A stretch of 64,000 nucleotides of DNA, taken from contig JANOHV010000151.1 in NCBI GenBank assembly GCA_031406795.1, positions 1 to 64,000 on the forward strand. The letters run 5' to 3'. Below are positions 23,371 to 33,095 of the stretch, in pieces; the stretch's first letter is position 1; each line of letters starts with the position of its first letter. The position numbers and the translations under genes were made by a program. The notes under the pieces are model-generated. The model was not told the origin of the DNA and did no database searches. It was given only the letters and a program-made list of their open reading frames with translations. This DNA is from DATDCY01 sp031406795 [NCBI: Candidatus Rokuibacteriota bacterium]. Its GTDB lineage: Bacteria > JAUVQV01.

Positions 23371-26300
23371 CTAAACGCCCTGTCGGCACCACTCCCGTGC
23401 ATTCTGGAAGATCTTCAACCAGGGTGAGGCGGTGAGCGTGCGACGCAGATGCTCGGGCAGCCAATGGGCCTGCCAGGGGAGGAAGCAGCGCTCGGGGTGG
23501 GGCATCATCGCAAGATGGCGGCCATCCGGGGTCGTGATGGCGGTGATCCCGCCGGGGGAGCCGTTCGGGTTGAAGGGGTACTGCTCGGTCGGCCGGCCGG
23601 CGTCGTCCACGAAGGCCACCGCTGCCAGCCCGTCGTCGAGCACTCTGGCGCGGATCGCGGCATCCGGGAAGATCAGCCTCCCCTCCCCGTGCGCCACTGG
23701 AATCCCGAAGACGAGCCCCTCCATGCCGCGCAGCAGCACCGAGCGGCTCGGGAGGACTCTGACCGTCGACCAGCGCGACTCGAAGCGTCCCGATGTGTTG
23801 TGCACGAAGCGCGGCTGCACCTCGGGGGCGATCCCCCGCCATGGAACCCAGCCGATCAGTCCGAAGAGCTGGCACCCGTTGCAGATCCCGAGGCTGAAGG
23901 TGTCCTCCCGTCCGTAGAAGGCGTCAAACATCGCCGCCAGCCGCTCGTTGAAGCGGATCGTCGCGGCCCAGCCCTTGGCGCTCTCGGGAACGTCCGCATA
24001 CGAGAAGCCGCCCACCGCGGCGAGCCCCCGGAAGCCCTCGAGGCTCACCCGGCCGGAGAGCAGGTCGGTCATGGTCACGTCCCAGGGCTCGAACCCGGCG
24101 GCGAAAAAGGCGCCCGCCATCTCGCGGTCGGAGTTGCTCCCCTCTTCGCGAAGAACGGCGACTTTCGGCTTGCCGGTGGACGCGAGCACCGCCGGCGCGG
24201 TCGGCTGCGGGGTGAACGGAAGATGGTAGTTCGGCCCGGGCCGGTCATGGATGGCCCCGCGCTCGGCCTCGGCGCACGCGGGATTCATCTGGAGACACTC
24301 GAGCCGGTAGCTCGTCTCCTCCCAGATGGCGCGCAACGTGCGCATGTTTTCGGCGAGCAGCGCGGCGCCATTGAGGTGGAAGGCGACGGTCTGCTCCTTG
24401 TGGGTCCACCCAAGCAGGACGCAGGGCACCTGCTGCGCGGCGAGCGCCTGGTTGACCTCCTCGACGTCCGCGTGCCGGCACTCGATGACCAGCCCGAGCT
24501 CCTCGGCGAACAGGGCGGCGATCGGGTCGTCGAGGGCTGAGGAACGCCGTGAGCTCTGCCCCCTGTTCGTGTTCACCGACACCTCGGCCAGCGGGTGTTC
24601 GTGCCCTTCGAGCGCCACGGAGAAGCCGCAATTGCCCGAGAAGGCCATCTCCAGCAACGTCGTGACCACCCCGCCGTCGCTGACGTCGTGGCCGGCAAGC
24701 ACCAGATCCCGCCCGATCAGCCCCTGCACCACCCCGAACGCCCGCCGCACCAGCGCCGGGTCGTCCATGTCGGGCGGCTCGTTCCCGAGCTGCCCGAAGA
24801 CCTGCGCCAGCGCCGAGCCCCCCAGCCGCCGCCGCCCCGGGGCGAGATCGACGAGCAGCAACACGCTCTCGCCCGGCGCCTTCAGGTCCGGCGTCACGGC
24901 CTTCGTGATGTCCGCCATCGTCGCATAGGCGGAAATCACCAGCTGCCGGGGGGACTTCACGGTCGTCGGCCCCACCTTGGTGGCCATCGAAAGACTGTCC
25001 TTGCCGCCGTCGATCGCGATCCCGAGGGCCACCATCGCACCGCGCAGCGCCAGAGCCGCATCGACCATGGCCGCCCCCTCGCCGGCGAGCTTCGGCGCCC
25101 ACATCCAGTTGCCCGAGCACTTGACGCTCTCGATACCGTCGATCTTTGCGAAGACCAGGTTCGTCAGCGCCTCGCCGACGGCCATCCGCGCCCCCGCCGC
25201 CGGGGAGACGAGCAACTTGATCGGCTGCTCCCCGATCGCGGTGGCGGCGCCGCTGAGCCCGAAGTGGCTCTGCGCGATCACCGCGACGTCCGCGACCGTG
25301 GCCTGCAGTGGCCCGCAACACTGCTGGCGCGCGATCAGCCCCGTCACGCTGCGGTCGACCTTGTTCGTCAAGAAGCGCTTGGAGCCCACCGCGAGCAGCC
25401 GCAGCACCCGCTCGAGCGCGGCGCGCACCGTGAGGTTCGCGGGCAGCGCCAGCGGCTCGAGCTTCAGGTCGATCCGCCGGTCCTCGAAAGTCTTCTGCGG
25501 GATGTTGCCGAGTACCTCGGCCAGGTCCAAGTCCTCCGGCGTGCTGCCGTCGCGGGAGTCCTCCACCACGAAGCGCTGATCGCCGGTGACCTCGCCGAGG
25601 TTCTCGCAGCCAACCTTCTCACGCTCGCAGATCGCCTCGAAGCGCGGCAGGTTCGCCGCGCGCACCAGCAGGCCGTTGCGCTCCTGGTACTCGGCCACCC
25701 AGATTTCCAGCACGCTCATCGTCGGGTCGCCCACCCGGATGCGCCTGACGTCGACGCGTCCCCCGGTCTTCTCGACCAGCTCCTTCAGCACGTTGCCCGG
25801 CCCCCCCGCGCCCTGGTCGTGGATGACCTCGATCAGGCTCGCCGCGCCCATCTCGTTGCAGGCGCGGATCACGCGGTTCATCTTCTGCTCCATCTCGGCG
25901 TCGCCGCGCTGCACCGCGTTGAAGTCCAGTTCGGCGACGTTCTGCCCCTGGAGCATTGAGGACGCCGCCCCGCCGCCGAAGCCCACCCGGTAGGCGGGCC
26001 CGCCGATCTGCAGGATGCGCATCCCCTTTTCGGGCTCGGCTTTCGCAATGTGCCGCTCGTCGATCTGACCGATGCCGCCGGCGAACATGATCGGCTTCAG
26101 ATACGCCCAGCGCTCACCCGAGGGCAGCACCAGATCGAAGCTGCGCGTGAACCCCTGGATCAGCGGCTCGCCGAACTTGTTGCCGTAATCCGAGGCGCCG
26201 TTGGACGCTTCGATCTCGATCGCCAGCGCCCGTGCCAGATTGCCCGGGTACTCGAGACCCGGCGTCTCCCAGGGCTGCTCGTAGCCGGGGATGTGCAGAT

Positions 26301-27255
26301 TCGCGACACAGTAAGCGGCGGTCCCCGCGACGACGAAGCCGCCGCGGCCCGTGCCCTGCACGTCGCGGATGCGCCCCCCGGTGCCGGTCTCGGCGCCGGG
26401 GAAGGGAGCGACGCCGGTCGGGAAGTTGTGCGTCTCCGCGGTGAAGATCACATGATAGCGTGCCCGCAGCTCCCGCAGCGGCGAGGGCTGGCCCGGCTCG
26501 GCCGGCGCCAGCGTCTGGATGTCGCGGCCCGCGATGCCGCTCGAGTTGTCCTTGAAGGCGATGACGCTGTTGCCCGGATTCGCAGTGAGCGTCGACTTGA
26601 CGATTTCCATCAACGTCTCGGGAATCGGCACCCCGTCGATCACCTGCCGGCCGCGGAAATACCCGTGCCGCGAGTGCTCGGAGTTCGCGTTGTTCAGGTC
26701 CATGATCTCGACGATCGTCGGGTTGCGGCCGTGCTTGTTCACGAAGTAGTCGTGGTAGAAGGCGCGATCCCGCGCGTCCATCGAAATGCCGGGGATCTTC
26801 GCGAGCGCGTCTGGCCCCTGCTCCCTGAGCGGGATCGCGTACACCGCCTCGGGGACGATGCCCGTCTCGAAGGTGCGCAGCGGCTCGGGGTAGACGCACT
26901 CGGTCATCCGGTCGTGCCGCGCGGCGGCAAAAGCCCGCGGGTCTTCGCCGGCCGGGACACGCAGGCGGCGCGAGCGCTCGACGCGGGTCGCCTGCGGGAT
27001 GCCGACCGCCCGACAGATCGAGACGAGATTCGACGACCAGGCGGTGGCGAAGTTCAGCCGCGGGCCGACCTCCACGACGTTGTCGCCGGCGAGGTGCGGC
27101 GTATCGGCCACCGAGGCCGAAACAAAGCCGTCGCCGAGGAGTTGGCGGAGTTTTTCGAGGTCGGCAGGAGCCAGCGGGACGCTCGAAGCAATGTTGAAGC
27201 AATACTCGAATTCATCGCTCACCCGGAGGTAGAGCTGCCGGATCGTGTCAGTCAT
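23371..27255 (-). CDS. purL: Phosphoribosylformylglycinamidine synthase (long, single-chain type)
   Basis: About 1294 residues, the length of the enterobacterial-type fused enzyme rather than the PurL-PurQ-PurS type. The N-terminal PurS-like domain is followed by two AIRS-type halves (HNFPTGVAPFPGAETG, GGKDSLSMATK, GHDVSDGGVVTTLLEMA). The C-terminus is a class I glutaminase with nucleophile cysteine in GICNGCQLFGL and the His/Glu pair in MPHPERCFLPWQ. It converts FGAR, glutamine and ATP to FGAM in purine synthesis. The gene is monocistronic, divergent from the Old Yellow Enzyme gene, and convergent with nothing. Starts at residues 1 or 3 of the frame are both possible. Confidence 0.97.
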   Translation of the reverse strand: MTDTIRQLYLRVSDEFEYCFNIASSVPLAPADLEKLRQLLGDGFVSASVADTPHLAGDNVVEVGPRLNFATAWSSNLVSICRAVGIPQATRVERSRRLRVPAGEDPRAFAAARHDRMTECVYPEPLRTFETGIVPEAVYAIPLREQGPDALAKIPGISMDARDRAFYHDYFVNKHGRNPTIVEIMDLNNANSEHSRHGYFRGRQVIDGVPIPETLMEIVKSTLTANPGNSVIAFKDNSSGIAGRDIQTLAPAEPGQPSPLRELRARYHVIFTAETHNFPTGVAPFPGAETGTGGRIRDVQGTGRGGFVVAGTAAYCVANLHIPGYEQPWETPGLEYPGNLARALAIEIEASNGASDYGNKFGEPLIQGFTRSFDLVLPSGERWAYLKPIMFAGGIGQIDERHIAKAEPEKGMRILQIGGPAYRVGFGGGAASSMLQGQNVAELDFNAVQRGDAEMEQKMNRVIRACNEMGAASLIEVIHDQGAGGPGNVLKELVEKTGGRVDVRRIRVGDPTMSVLEIWVAEYQERNGLLVRAANLPRFEAICEREKVGCENLGEVTGDQRFVVEDSRDGSTPEDLDLAEVLGNIPQKTFEDRRIDLKLEPLALPANLTVRAALERVLRLLAVGSKRFLTNKVDRSVTGLIARQQCCGPLQATVADVAVIAQSHFGLSGAATAIGEQPIKLLVSPAAGARMAVGEALTNLVFAKIDGIESVKCSGNWMWAPKLAGEGAAMVDAALALRGAMVALGIAIDGGKDSLSMATKVGPTTVKSPRQLVISAYATMADITKAVTPDLKAPGESVLLLVDLAPGRRRLGGSALAQVFGQLGNEPPDMDDPALVRRAFGVVQGLIGRDLVLAGHDVSDGGVVTTLLEMAFSGNCGFSVALEGHEHPLAEVSVNTNRGQSSRRSSALDDPIAALFAEELGLVIECRHADVEEVNQALAAQQVPCVLLGWTHKEQTVAFHLNGAALLAENMRTLRAIWEETSYRLECLQMNPACAEAERGAIHDRPGPNYHLPFTPQPTAPAVLASTGKPKVAVLREEGSNSDREMAGAFFAAGFEPWDVTMTDLLSGRVSLEGFRGLAAVGGFSYADVPESAKGWAATIRFNERLAAMFDAFYGREDTFSLGICNGCQLFGLIGWVPWRGIAPEVQPRFVHNTSGRFESRWSTVRVLPSRSVLLRGMEGLVFGIPVAHGEGRLIFPDAAIRARVLDDGLAAVAFVDDAGRPTEQYPFNPNGSPGGITAITTPDGRHLAMMPHPERCFLPWQAHWLPEHLRRTLTASPWLKIFQNAREWCRQGV

Positions 27256-27448
27256 GGCCACCGTACCCTTGTTGCTGTTTTGTTTGACCTCGCTCTACAA
27301 GTTTACACGAAGCGGCGGTCGGAGACACGGTGCTCCCCGGCGTGGGGCGGGCCGGGCCACGGGTCGGACTCGCGAAGGCGCCCGGGGCGCGTCACCGCAG
27401 GCAGAAAATAAGCTACTATTCCGGCAACCCTCTCAGGAGAAAGCGCCA

Positions 27449-28591
27449 ATGTCAGAGAGCCCCTTGTTCGAACCGACCCTGCTCGGCCGGCAGTGCCTTC
27501 GCAACCGCATGGTAATGTCGCCGATGACGCGCAGCCGCAATGGGGAGGGGAACGTCCCCACCGCACTGATGGCCGAGTACTACGGCCAGCGCGCCGGAGC
27601 GGGGCTCATCGTCACCGAAGGCACGTCGCCTTCGCCCAACGGCGTCGGCTACCCCCGCATCCCCGGACTTTGGTCGCAGCAGCAGGTCGAAGGCTGGAAG
27701 CCGGTCACCGGCGCGGTCCACGCGAAGGGGGGCCGCATCTTCGTGCAGCTGATGCACACTGGCCGGGTCGGCCATCCGCTCAATCTGCCGCCGGGCGCCG
27801 AATTGCTCGCCCCCAGCGCGGTCGCCGCCGCAGGCCAGATGTTCACCGATGCGCGGGGGCTGCAGGATCACCCGGTGCCGCGCCCGATGACCGACGCCGA
27901 AGTGCGCAGCGCCGTCGAGGAGTACGCCAGGGCGGCACAATTCGCCATCGCGGCGGGGTTCGACGGCGTCGAACTGCACGGCGCGAACGGGTATCTTCTC
28001 GAGCAATTCCTGAGCCCCCAGACCAACCTGCGCACCGACGCCTGGGGTGGGTCGGTCGAAAAGCGGCTCACTTTCATGCTGGAGGTGACGCAGGCAGTGG
28101 CCGCGGCAATCGGTGGGGAGCGCGTCGGCATCCGCCTGTCGCCGTACGGAGTGAACGCCGATATGAGGGCTTATCCCGAGATCGAGGAGACGTACACGAA
28201 GCTCGCGCCCCAGCTCGCTGCCACCGGGATCGAGTACCTTCACCTGCTCGATCACTCGGCGATGGGAGCACCCAAGGTCCCGGACGAACTCAAGCGGGCG
28301 CTGCGCACGGCGTGGCCGCGCACATTCATCCTCGCCGGCGGCTTCGACCGTGCCAGCGCCGAGGCCGCGCTTCGGGAAGGACGCGGCGACCTCATCGCCT
28401 TCGGCCGGCCGTTTCTGGCCAACCCGGACCTCGTCGTGCGGCTGCAGTGCGGCTTGGCGCTCAACGCCCCCGACTACGCGACCTTCTACACCCCGGGCCC
28501 GAAAGGGTACACCGACTACGCCACAGCGCCGGGTGCCGCAGGCGCCGATGGCGGATGCGAACCGGCTGAGAGAGGCGCCGAAGGTGGGTGA
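27449..28591 (+). CDS. Old Yellow Enzyme-family FMN oxidoreductase (alkene reductase)
   Basis: 380 residues, with AGGAGA upstream of ATG. An FMN TIM-barrel with the family signatures: RNRMVMSPMTRSR near the N-terminus, the substrate-binding HGANGYLLEQFLSPQTN, QLMHTGRVGH and the C-terminal FMN-phosphate segment AFGRPFLANPDLV. Members use NAD(P)H to reduce activated double bonds, nitro groups or nitrate esters. This sequence is closest in style to the NemA/XenB group. The physiological substrate is not evident. The next gene starts 16 bases on and may be co-transcribed. Confidence 0.92.
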   Translation: MSESPLFEPTLLGRQCLRNRMVMSPMTRSRNGEGNVPTALMAEYYGQRAGAGLIVTEGTSPSPNGVGYPRIPGLWSQQQVEGWKPVTGAVHAKGGRIFVQLMHTGRVGHPLNLPPGAELLAPSAVAAAGQMFTDARGLQDHPVPRPMTDAEVRSAVEEYARAAQFAIAAGFDGVELHGANGYLLEQFLSPQTNLRTDAWGGSVEKRLTFMLEVTQAVAAAIGGERVGIRLSPYGVNADMRAYPEIEETYTKLAPQLAATGIEYLHLLDHSAMGAPKVPDELKRALRTAWPRTFILAGGFDRASAEAALREGRGDLIAFGRPFLANPDLVVRLQCGLALNAPDYATFYTPGPKGYTDYATAPGAAGADGGCEPAERGAEGG

Positions 28592-28607
28592 CAGTTTCCA
28601 TCGGCGG

Positions 28608-29459
28608 ATGTATTATTCGATCATGTGTAAGACTCTGGCCTTCCTCGTGCTGACGGCGAACCTGCTCGCGGCGGGGCCGGCCACTGCCGCCGCGCCGGCG
28701 GCGCTCCCGCCGGGCGAGGCCGGTGCGAAGGCGGCACTCGAAACCTCGCCCCGCCACCACGAATGGGTGGAGTTGCCGGCCTCTGGCGACGCGGGAAGAC
28801 TCAGTCTTTTCGTCGCCTACCCGGAGCGCAAGGACAAGGCGCCCGTGGTGCTGGTGATCCAGGAGATCTACGGGCTGACGGACTGGCTTCGGGCTGTCGC
28901 CGACCGGCTCGCCGCCGACGGCTTCATCGCGATCGCCCCGGACATGCTCACCGGCCGCGGTCCGGGAGGCGGGGGTACGGCCACATTCGCCAGCCGCGAC
29001 GACGCGGTCAAGGCCGTGCGCGAACTTGCCCCGGCCTACGTGACTGCGGCCCTCGACGCGGCGTCCCGCTACGGGCGCTCCCTGCCGGCGGCCTCGGGAA
29101 AGCTCGCAACGATCGGTTTCTGCTGGGGCGGCGCGCAGAGTTTCTTCCATGCGACGGTGCGGCCGGAACTGAATGCCGCCGTGGTCTATTACGGCAGCTC
29201 GCCGGATCTGGCCGCCCTTGCGGCGATTCGCGCTCCGGTGCTCGGACTCTACGGCGAGGACGACGCGCGGGTCAACGCAACGGTCGGGCCGGCCGAGGCA
29301 AAGATGAAGGAGCTGGGCAAGACTTACCTCACCGCCACCTATCCGGGGGCGGGGCACGGGTTCCTGCGTGCGCAGGACGGCCGCGAGGGGGCGAACCTGG
29401 CCGCGGCGCTCAAAGCCTGGCCCGCAACCGTCGAGTTCCTGAAGAAGCACCTCGAGTAG
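28608..29459 (+). CDS. Exported dienelactone hydrolase-family protein
   Basis: 283 residues from ATG 28608; the ATG at 28623 is an alternative and neither has a clear ribosome site. The N-terminal ~25 residues are a signal peptide (FLVLTANLLAAGPATAA). The alpha/beta-hydrolase triad is visible: Cys in GFCWGGAQ, Asp in GEDDARV and His in GAGHGFLRA, the cysteine nucleophile being typical of this family. Export is less common for the family. The substrate is unknown. It follows the Old Yellow Enzyme gene closely and converges with the ASKHA gene. Confidence 0.85.
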   Translation: MYYSIMCKTLAFLVLTANLLAAGPATAAAPAALPPGEAGAKAALETSPRHHEWVELPASGDAGRLSLFVAYPERKDKAPVVLVIQEIYGLTDWLRAVADRLAADGFIAIAPDMLTGRGPGGGGTATFASRDDAVKAVRELAPAYVTAALDAASRYGRSLPAASGKLATIGFCWGGAQSFFHATVRPELNAAVVYYGSSPDLAALAAIRAPVLGLYGEDDARVNATVGPAEAKMKELGKTYLTATYPGAGHGFLRAQDGREGANLAAALKAWPATVEFLKKHLE

Positions 29460-29517
29460 CCGCCCCGCGGCATTCTCACGATCTTCGCCGGGTTTCCGCA
29501 CATCATGCGCGCCTGTC

Positions 29518-31086
29518 TCAGGTTTGCTTTTGTCGCACGCGGACACTCGGGAACAGCGACCGGTCGGTGTGCGGCAGGAAGCGCGCCGCCATGAAGCCGT
29601 TCATGAACTCGCGACTCTCATTCATTTCCACATAGGTCATCCGTCGCCCGATCTCCTCGATCCGCACCAGAGCCTCGGCCGACAGCAGCACCCGTTTCGC
29701 CCCCTCGAGCGAGGAGTTACCGAGCAGCTGGTATTTTTCCAGCGGTAAGTCGGGCACCATGCCGATCGTCACGGCCTTGTCGGCGGCGACGTACGCGCCG
29801 AACGCACCGGCAATGAAGAACCGCTCCAGCTCCTCGAACGCGACCCCTGCGGCTTCGGTCATCACGCTGAGCATCGTGTACATCGCCGCCTTGCTCAACA
29901 TCAGGTTGTCCATGTCGGCTTGAGTGAAATGAATCTCCTCGCCGCCGGCGGTGTCGGCGGCCTCGGCGATGACGAAGCGGGTGCCGCCCTCGCGCACCAC
30001 AACCCGGGGGCTCGGCGAGGGGAGCACGAACTTGCCTCGCTCGTCGAGGACCCCGGCCGTGAAGAGTTCGGCCATCAGATCGATCAGCCCGGAGCCGCAG
30101 ACGCCGCGGGGCGCGCCGCCGCCGATGACGGCAAACGTCGGCAGCATGGTCAGCGGATCGATCGCGATCCGCTCGATGGCGCCGGGGACCGCGCGCATGC
30201 CGTGGCGCACGACGCCCCCCTCGAGCCCCGGTCCGGCCGAGCCGGCGCCGACGAGCAGGAACTCGCGGTTGCCGACGACGATTTCGGCGTTCGTGCCGAT
30301 GTCCACCAGCAGCGACACCCGCTCGCGCGTGTGCATGCCGGAGACGAGCACCCCGGCGAGCGCGTCGCCGCCGACGTAACTGCCGACGTTGGGCAGCACG
30401 ATGACGGGCGCGGCGGGATTCACGGCGAGCCCCAGCTCCGCGGCGCGCACGACCGGGAAGTGATTCGCGACCGGGACGTAGGGCGCCCGGCAGAGATGGA
30501 AGGGGTCGAGACCCAGCAGAAAGTGCGCCATCGTGGTGTTGCCGGCAACGCACACGCAGCAGATGTCCTCGACCGCGCCGCCCGCCGCGGGCGCGAGTTG
30601 CGAAGCGATGTCGCCGATAGCGGCAATCGCGAGCGCCTGAAGACGCTCAAGGCTGCCCGGGTGCAGACACAGGTGCGTGCGGGCGAGGATGTCCTCCCCG
30701 TGCTCCACCTGCGGGTTGAGCACGGAACACTCGCCGAGCGACTCGCCGGTGTCGAGGTCGAGTAGCGCACCGACGATGTTCGTCGAGCCCAGATCGACGG
30801 CGAAACCGAGGTTCCTCGACGGCGCGCTCGCCGGCTCGACGCGCAGCAGCGTCGGCACGGGGACGAGGGCAACCGTCGCGACCACGCAAAACTCGGCCGC
30901 GCGCAGACGCTGCGGCAGGCCGGCGACAACTCGCAGCGGCACCTGCACGCCGCTCAGTCCCCGCGCCGCCAGCCAGCCGAGGACCCGATCGAGGTCGGCG
31001 GCGTGGTCGGCGCCCGTCGGGTGCGGAAGCTCCAGGCGGATGCTCCTGACAACGGGGCCGTCGATCACCGGGGCAGCGCTCGGCAT
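29518..31086 (-). CDS. RACo-like ASKHA ATPase (DUF4445), lacking the [2Fe-2S] domain
   Basis: 522 residues. The start at ATG 31086 overlaps the preceding stop by one base. An N-terminal linker region of ~110 residues is followed by an actin-like ATPase fold: VDLGSTNIVGAL (phosphate 1), VAGNTTMAHFL, VDIGTNAEIV and GSAGPGLEGG, plus a C-terminal FIAGAFGAYV. RACo/RamA-type proteins reductively reactivate corrinoid methyl carriers using ATP. They usually carry an N-terminal plant-type ferredoxin domain with four cysteines, which is absent here, so an external electron donor would be needed. No corrinoid protein is adjacent; the core methionine synthase at 5.4 kb is the only possible partner in the window (inference). 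Confidence 0.82.
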   Translation of the reverse strand: MPSAAPVIDGPVVRSIRLELPHPTGADHAADLDRVLGWLAARGLSGVQVPLRVVAGLPQRLRAAEFCVVATVALVPVPTLLRVEPASAPSRNLGFAVDLGSTNIVGALLDLDTGESLGECSVLNPQVEHGEDILARTHLCLHPGSLERLQALAIAAIGDIASQLAPAAGGAVEDICCVCVAGNTTMAHFLLGLDPFHLCRAPYVPVANHFPVVRAAELGLAVNPAAPVIVLPNVGSYVGGDALAGVLVSGMHTRERVSLLVDIGTNAEIVVGNREFLLVGAGSAGPGLEGGVVRHGMRAVPGAIERIAIDPLTMLPTFAVIGGGAPRGVCGSGLIDLMAELFTAGVLDERGKFVLPSPSPRVVVREGGTRFVIAEAADTAGGEEIHFTQADMDNLMLSKAAMYTMLSVMTEAAGVAFEELERFFIAGAFGAYVAADKAVTIGMVPDLPLEKYQLLGNSSLEGAKRVLLSAEALVRIEEIGRRMTYVEMNESREFMNGFMAARFLPHTDRSLFPSVRVRQKQT

Positions 31087-31916
31087 CAACACTCGGCGGT
31101 GGCGGAACCTGGCGCCACCTTCCCTCCCCATCCCACGAGGTTCTCCCGGATGAACCCGACGACCTGCTGGTGCTCGGCCGCGCCGCTGCCCTGGACCCGC
31201 AGGGCCTCCCCGAATGCGAAATGCACCGCCTTGGCCGGGTCGATGCTCCCGAACTCCTTCAGGCAGGCGCCGTTGCCCCAGGCATCGGTCTTGAGCGCCA
31301 ACGGGACGACCGGAACCTGCGCCCGCTTCGCCAGCTTGATGCCGATCGAGTTGAAGGCGGCCGGGTCGAACAGCGGCGAGCGCGTCCTCTGGGGGAAGAC
31401 GACGATCGAAATCCCCGACTGCAGCCGTTCCCTGCCCCCCTCGAAGACCGCGTGCAAGTCCTCGCGCGGATTGGTGCGGCCGACCACGATCGGGGATCGC
31501 GAGCGCATGAGATGTCCGAAGATCGGGTACTCCACCAGTGATTTCTTGACGACGAAGGCGACGCGCTTGAGCGGCTGGATGATCGTCGGCAGCACGAAGG
31601 CCTCGAGCGTGCTCATGTGGTTCCCGATGAAGACGCAGGGCCCCGCGAGCCGGCTGAAGTGTTCGGTCCCGGTAATCTCGATCCGCACGCCGACATCCTC
31701 GAGCGCGCGCAGGACCTGCAGGCTGCTGCGGCTCCAGTCCTCGTCGCTGTAGCGCCCGCGGCGGGCGCGGTCCGACCCGCTGAACACGAATCCCGCGAAA
31801 CGAGTGTAAAAACTCAGGCTCGGGAAGCTGCGCGCGAAGAAGGAGCCGGCTCCCGGCACGGTCCGATAGCAGCCGTCGACAAACCCTGGAGAAAGCGCCC
31901 CGGCCCGTTCGACCAT
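31086..31916 (-). CDS. PlsC-type 1-acylglycerol-3-phosphate acyltransferase-like protein
   Basis: 276 residues from ATG 31916, which has AGGGGA six bases upstream. The acyltransferase fold is recognisable, but both signature motifs are modified: NHMSTLE in place of NHxxxxD, and FPQRTRS in place of FPEGTRS. VGRTNPRED and VPVVPLALKTDAWG also fit the family. The acidic residue of the first motif is Glu, so activity is possible. It is expected to act at the inner membrane in phospholipid synthesis. It is coupled to the ASKHA gene by a one-base overlap, an odd pairing. Confidence 0.8.
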   Translation of the reverse strand: MVERAGALSPGFVDGCYRTVPGAGSFFARSFPSLSFYTRFAGFVFSGSDRARRGRYSDEDWSRSSLQVLRALEDVGVRIEITGTEHFSRLAGPCVFIGNHMSTLEAFVLPTIIQPLKRVAFVVKKSLVEYPIFGHLMRSRSPIVVGRTNPREDLHAVFEGGRERLQSGISIVVFPQRTRSPLFDPAAFNSIGIKLAKRAQVPVVPLALKTDAWGNGACLKEFGSIDPAKAVHFAFGEALRVQGSGAAEHQQVVGFIRENLVGWGGKVAPGSATAEC

Positions 31917-32140
31917 CGTTGTCCCCTGCTCCAACCACCGTCCGCCGCGATCAGTTCCCGCCACTGCGCTGCGCCGAGATAGTAGCAGAGACACCTCTTT
32001 GCCGCGATCCGTCGGACGGAGCGCGTCCGTCTGCGGCGTGCTTTTGGGACCGAAGTTCCCCGCCAGACGACCGAGTACCGGGGGGTTCTGGTAGATTGGG
32101 TTGTGAATCGGTGGTCGTTCGATCGGGAAACGGGGGCGCC

Positions 32141-33013
32141 ATGGAGTTCGTATCCTCAGTTGTCGACCTGGCCAGGAAGCGCCGTTCCTGCCGGAAGTAC
32201 CTGGAGCGGCCGCTGACCGAGGATGCGTATCGCTCGCTCGAGACCGCCCTCGCTGCGGGCCGCGAAGGGCCCTTCGGCGGCCGTGCCCGCCTGGCGTTGG
32301 TCGCTGCGACCTCGGAGGACCGCGCCGCCCTCAAGGGGCTTGGCACCTACGGCTTCATCAGCGGTGCGGCCGGTTTCATCCTCGGCGCGATCGAACGCGG
32401 CCCCGGGGATCTCGAAGACTACGGCTTTCTGATGGAACGTGCGATCCTGCGGGCGACCGATCTCGGGCTGGGCACCTGCTGGCTCGGCGGCACGTTCACG
32501 AAGAGCGGGTTCGCGAGGAAGATCGTGCTCGCCGAGAGCGAACTGATGCCGGCGGTCGCGGCGGTCGGGTACGCCGAGGAAGAGAGCTACGCACGGGACC
32601 GGATCCGCCGGATGGCGGGCGCGAACTTCCGGCGTCCGTTTGAGGAGCTGTTTTTCGACGCCACGTTCGGTGCGTCACTCTCCCTGCCCGATGCCGGAGC
32701 CTACGCGGCAGCGCTCGAGTTGGTCCGCTGGGCGCCGTCGGCCTCCAACAGGCAACCCTGGCGGGTTGTCCGAACCTCCTCCGGATGGCATTTCTATCTC
32801 GAACGGACCAGGGGCTACGGCAAGGGGACCATGCTCTTCGCCGTCTTGCAGCTCGCCGATCTGCAGCGTGTGGACATGGGCATCGCGATGTGCCATTTCG
32901 AGCTGGCCGCCCGCGAGGCCGGGTTGCCCGGCGCCTGGGCGGTCGAGGACCCGGCGATCGGGCCGCCGCACCGCGGGGTGGAATACACGGCGACGTGGCG
33001 CCCGGCGCGATGA
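32141..33013 (+). CDS. Nitroreductase-family protein (TM1586-like)
   Basis: 290 residues. It starts ARKRRSCRKYLERPL as nitroreductases do, and contains GLGTCWLGGTF in the middle and the FMN-contact-like WAPSASNRQPW in the second half. The long form with two related halves resembles the putative TM nitroreductase group, which folds as one polypeptide what other members form as a dimer. It presumably binds FMN; substrate unknown. No strong ribosome site other than GGGGGCGCC is seen before the ATG. Confidence 0.82.
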   Translation: MEFVSSVVDLARKRRSCRKYLERPLTEDAYRSLETALAAGREGPFGGRARLALVAATSEDRAALKGLGTYGFISGAAGFILGAIERGPGDLEDYGFLMERAILRATDLGLGTCWLGGTFTKSGFARKIVLAESELMPAVAAVGYAEEESYARDRIRRMAGANFRRPFEELFFDATFGASLSLPDAGAYAAALELVRWAPSASNRQPWRVVRTSSGWHFYLERTRGYGKGTMLFAVLQLADLQRVDMGIAMCHFELAAREAGLPGAWAVEDPAIGPPHRGVEYTATWRPAR

Positions 33014-33095
33014 CGGGGCACGCAATCGGTGCCCTTGTTGAGAATGCTCCGCGCGCGTGGCAGAATGGCTCCGGCAGGGTGAAGGAGGCGGGCGC

